Shown here: piece after piece, positions 30,482-31,892 of the stretch
Position numbering within the stretch: position 1 is the first letter of the stretch
How the letters are laid out: the number at the start of each line of letters is the position of its first letter
Origin: Rhodococcus rhodnii
Lineage (GTDB): Bacteria > Actinomycetota > Actinomycetes > Mycobacteriales > Pseudonocardiaceae
Length of the DNA: 31,892 nucleotides
Direction: 5' to 3'
Assembly (NCBI GenBank): GCA_000720375.1
Contig: JOAA01000058.1
Coordinates: 1-31,892 of the forward strand
The notes under the pieces: model-generated
Told to the model about the DNA's origin: nothing
What the model saw: the letters and a program-made list of their open reading frames with translations, nothing else
The model's database searches: none
Program-made: the position numbers and the translations under genes

Positions 30482-30528
30482 CTTTGACAGGTTCCCTGTT
30501 CCCGCCGAACGTCGGGAACCCGTCAAAG
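30482..30528. repeat. 15-bp inverted repeat (one mismatch) with nested hairpin
   Basis: CTTTGACAGGTTCCC (30482-30496) pairs with GGGAACCCGTCAAAG (30514-30528) with one mismatch. The inner part can instead fold as GTTCCCG (30498-30504) with CGGGAAC (30513-30519), a perfect 7-bp stem, so two exclusive structures exist. Confidence 0.8.
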
Positions 30529-30559
30529 AGAAAGCGGGTGCCCCGAGCATCCGTTTCAC

Positions 30560-30610
30560 GGCCGGTAGCGAGCTTTCCCTTGCCCGACCGAGGGAAACTC
30601 GCTACCGGCC
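30560..30610. repeat. large two-step hairpin
   Basis: GGCCGGTAGCGAG (30560-30572) pairs perfectly with 30598-30610. Inside, after one bulged C, TTTCCCT (30574-30580) pairs with AGGGAAA (30591-30597). The result is a 20-bp stem with one bulge around a 10-base loop, strong enough to form in RNA or in single-stranded DNA. Confidence 0.85.
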
Positions 30611-30731
30611 ACCTTCCAAGACGGGCGTCAACGCCCCGTTTTTTGTTGCCATCCCCTCTGGCGAAGGACGGTCATGATCTGCGTTTGCTGATCTCCGCAG
30701 TAGCCGTACCTGCGTTTCCGTCTTGGAAGGT
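30611..30731. repeat. 14-bp inverted repeat 93 bp apart
   Basis: ACCTTCCAAGACGG (30611-30624) and its exact complement CCGTCTTGGAAGGT (30718-30731) enclose 93 bases. The left arm abuts the preceding hairpin. The repeat can close a long domain, as in a structured RNA, or be a pair of recognition sites for a DNA-binding protein. Confidence 0.8.
30621..30644 (+). terminator. intrinsic terminator candidate (rightward)
   Basis: GGGCG (30623-30627) pairs with CGCCC (30632-30636) over a TCAA loop. Flanking ACG and CGT extend the stem with one bulge, and six T follow at 30639-30644. T-tracts are rare here, so this is a credible Rho-independent terminator for the small-gene series or for an RNA made from the hairpins before it. 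Confidence 0.7.
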
Positions 30732-30760
30732 CCCTGTTCGCGGAACGAGAGAAACATTTG

Positions 30761-30913
30761 ATGCACCGGATATTGGTAGGCGTAACGATCGTCGTGTTGG
30801 CGGCAACGCTTGCTGCCGACGCTGCCCGCCCGTTGGTGTTCGCGCCTACGAGGCTGATTGTGCCTCCCGCTTGGTGTGATTTCGCTGCGTGTGTCTTTGG
30901 TGTGGCGACGTGA
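30761..30913 (+). CDS. 50-residue membrane or exported peptide
   Basis: The small frame starts at ATG 30761 with GGAACGAGAG about ten bases upstream. It encodes a hydrophobic N-terminal helix (I-L-V-G-V-T-I-V-V-L-A-A-T-L-A-A-D-A-A) and a tail with two Cys (W-C-D-F-A-A-C). Its stop TGA (30911-30913) overlaps the GTG of the next gene as GTGA, the same coupling used across this window. It is probably real but of unknown function, either a small membrane protein or a secreted peptide. Confidence 0.5.
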   Translation: MHRILVGVTIVVLAATLAADAARPLVFAPTRLIVPPAWCDFAACVFGVAT

Positions 30914-31470
30914 GGCCCGAATACACTGCCGCTCAGCTCGTGCTTTTGGCATTGGAGCAAGTGGGCGCGCCAATCACGTTGCATGAGCTCATGGGGCGGG
31001 TACGGCGCCTCCGCGAGGCCGCTATTCGGTCCGTCTTGTCGTCGGCAGTAGACCAGGGGTTTGTTACCTGTACGTCAACGGCGGACCCGCCCCGCTACTG
31101 GATTTCTGGCGATGGCGCAAAGGTCGTGCGTCTACTGCGCGCAGAACCCAAGCGGTTCGCGGGCAAGAAGCTGAAAGAGTGTTTGAAAGCGGCCAACGGG
31201 CCCATGGCGCATGTGGTCGCTCAAGTCGTCATCGAGGAAAGCACCCGAAAAATACTCTTGGCCCTCGTGCATAGGGGTCGTCACGGTGCCGACCATTCCG
31301 TCATCGAAAAGGAAACCGGACTCGCGCCGGCCAGGGTGTTTACCGCCCTGGCCGGCATGCGGGAAAAAGGGCTTGTTGAAATGTCAGATTGTAGCGAACA
31401 GCCCATACGATACGTGTTGACCAGCCGTGGATACATGGCTGCAACATCATTCAAGAGTGAGGATTCGTAA
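30910..31470 (+). CDS. winged-helix DNA-binding protein, two tandem domains
   Basis: About 186 residues. The N-terminal half has Q-L-V-L-L-A-L-E-Q-V-G-A-P-I-T-L-H-E-L-M-G-R-V and R-E-A-A-I-R-S-V-L-S-S-A-V-D-Q-G-F-V, and the second half I-L-L-A-L-V-H-R-G-R-H-G-A-D-H-S-V-I-E-K-E-T-G and A-R-V-F-T-A-L-A-G-M-R-E-K-G-L-V. Both follow the helix-turn-helix plus wing layout of MarR/IclR-like proteins, so it may hold two winged helices, either to bind two sites or as a replication or partition protein. No exact family is recognised. GTG 30910 is coupled to the upstream peptide; GTG 30889 is in frame. Confidence 0.6.
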   Translation: MRPEYTAAQLVLLALEQVGAPITLHELMGRVRRLREAAIRSVLSSAVDQGFVTCTSTADPPRYWISGDGAKVVRLLRAEPKRFAGKKLKECLKAANGPMAHVVAQVVIEESTRKILLALVHRGRHGADHSVIEKETGLAPARVFTALAGMREKGLVEMSDCSEQPIRYVLTSRGYMAATSFKSEDS

Positions 31471-31476
31471 GCAGAA

Positions 31477-31892
31477 ATGGCTGGTGAAACGCCGGTACCG
31501 AACTACCATGGCCGAAAATTGCTTCGCGAGCTTCAGAAGCTTCGCAAACAAGCCTGCATGACCCAAGAGGAGGCGGGAGACCGGGCCCATATCGAGTTCA
31601 AGAAGCTTAGTCGGATCGAGCGAAAGCAACTGCCAACTTATCACGAGTTGCTCATATTGCTCGACGTGTACGGCGTGGTGGCCAACGACTATAGCTACTA
31701 CACCGAGTTGCTTGAAACTGCGCGCGCCAAGCGTTGGTGGACTGAATACCGACTTCGCGACACCCGGTACATTCGAATGGAAGACGAGGCCAAGTCATCT
31801 ATGAAGGAGCGGGGCCGGTCAAGTCCTTGGTGGACTGTTTTTCGGCGGTGCCTGGCGTTAAAGGGTCGGACGTGTCCGCGGTGTCGGGGTCA
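31477..31892 (+). CDS. XRE-family regulator (DUF5753-like), 3' end outside window
   Basis: The first 107 codons follow the helix-turn-helix proteins of actinomycetes that pair with small DUF397-like proteins: G-R-K-L-L-R-E-L-Q-K-L-R-K-Q-A-C-M-T-Q-E-E-A-G, L-S-R-I-E-R-K-Q-L-P-T-Y-H-E-L, L-D-V-Y-G-V, then R-W-W-T-E-Y and Y-I-R-M-E-D-E-A. From about residue 108 (near 31,798) the frame departs from the expected family sequence (V-Y-E..V-P-G-L-L-Q), and another frame has a more coding-like composition. It may be truncated or frameshifted, or an inserted element may begin there. It starts 6 bp after the preceding gene. Confidence 0.7.
   Translation, partial: MAGETPVPNYHGRKLLRELQKLRKQACMTQEEAGDRAHIEFKKLSRIERKQLPTYHELLILLDVYGVVANDYSYYTELLETARAKRWWTEYRLRDTRYIRMEDEAKSSMKERGRSSPWWTVFRRCLALKGRTCPRCRG

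Larger units (their letters stand above)
30339..30760. other. gene-free, hairpin-rich region
   Basis: No convincing protein gene is present; the open frame 30328-30879 has unnatural Arg/Pro-rich composition and runs through the hairpins. The stretch holds several long inverted repeats, listed separately, plus short motifs such as GTACGTAC near 30394. Candidates are an untranslated RNA, a replication origin, or the element's cis-acting transfer locus. Confidence 0.6.

Noticed and set aside
30339..30760. Retron-like or tRNA-like RNA gene in the hairpin region
   Set aside because: No reverse transcriptase gene is adjacent in the window and no cloverleaf or CCA-type end was found; reported only as unexplained structure.
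30328..30879. 183-residue plus-strand frame
   Set aside because: Runs through all the hairpins and the terminator, and is Arg/Pro-rich; more likely chance open frame.
1..31892. CRISPR array, rRNA or tRNA genes
   Set aside because: No regularly spaced repeats or recognisable RNA gene signatures were seen on reading through.

Overview
The window is high-GC actinobacterial chromosomal DNA, most like Pseudonocardiaceae: GTG starts are common, neighbouring genes are often coupled by ATGA or GTGA overlaps, and there are many TetR, MarR, LysR and Lrp regulators, a Streptomyces-type MatB and a WhiB-like protein. It has two parts: an ordinary chromosomal arm (1 to about 20,085) and the left part of an integrated, apparently conjugative element (about 20,085 to the right edge). 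The right end of the element is outside the window.

Chromosomal part. A decayed IS5-type transposase lies at the left edge. Then come a DoxX-like membrane protein and a small partner divergent from a LysR regulator, a TetR gene, and a MarR regulator divergent from a secreted SMP-30-like beta-propeller protein. alr, an alpha/beta hydrolase and tsaE form a coupled operon. In many actinobacteria this runs straight on to tsaB-rimI-tsaD, the tRNA t6A and ribosomal protein acetylation genes. Here about 8.3 kb intervenes: two tandem two-domain Lrp-like regulators with a divergent DHA2 drug exporter, an SDR-matB-fused AccDA carboxyltransferase operon with a divergent TetR regulator and twin operator, and a MerR-thioredoxin pair with its own palindromic promoter element. 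tsaB-rimI-tsaD then follow, and next a secreted cell-wall amidase on the opposite strand.

Integrated element. A phoD alkaline phosphatase gene is cut at its conserved W-D-H-E coding segment. On the other side of the break stands a large serine recombinase facing inward, so this junction is the left attachment site of an element that uses phoD as its target. Inside it are a mini-GntR regulator, a strong bidirectional terminator, and a leftward operon of six overlapping genes: an excisionase-like HTH protein, a WhiB-like protein, two Spd-like membrane proteins, an FtsK/TraB-type DNA translocase and a small tail protein. This is the architecture of double-stranded-DNA-transferring actinomycete integrative and conjugative elements. 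A leftward XRE-TPR regulator and a rightward Imm1-like orphan immunity protein follow.

Right-hand end. A run of small rightward genes includes three related Cys-rich mini-proteins, one of them fused to a membrane helix. A roughly 420-bp gene-free stretch is packed with long perfect inverted repeats and a terminator. Then come an unlisted 50-residue membrane peptide coupled to a winged-helix protein, and an XRE regulator running off the edge whose C-terminal part looks disrupted. No replication initiator, CRISPR array, tRNA or rRNA gene was seen. The least explained material is the Cys-rich gene family and the hairpin-rich locus (29.1-30.8 kb).
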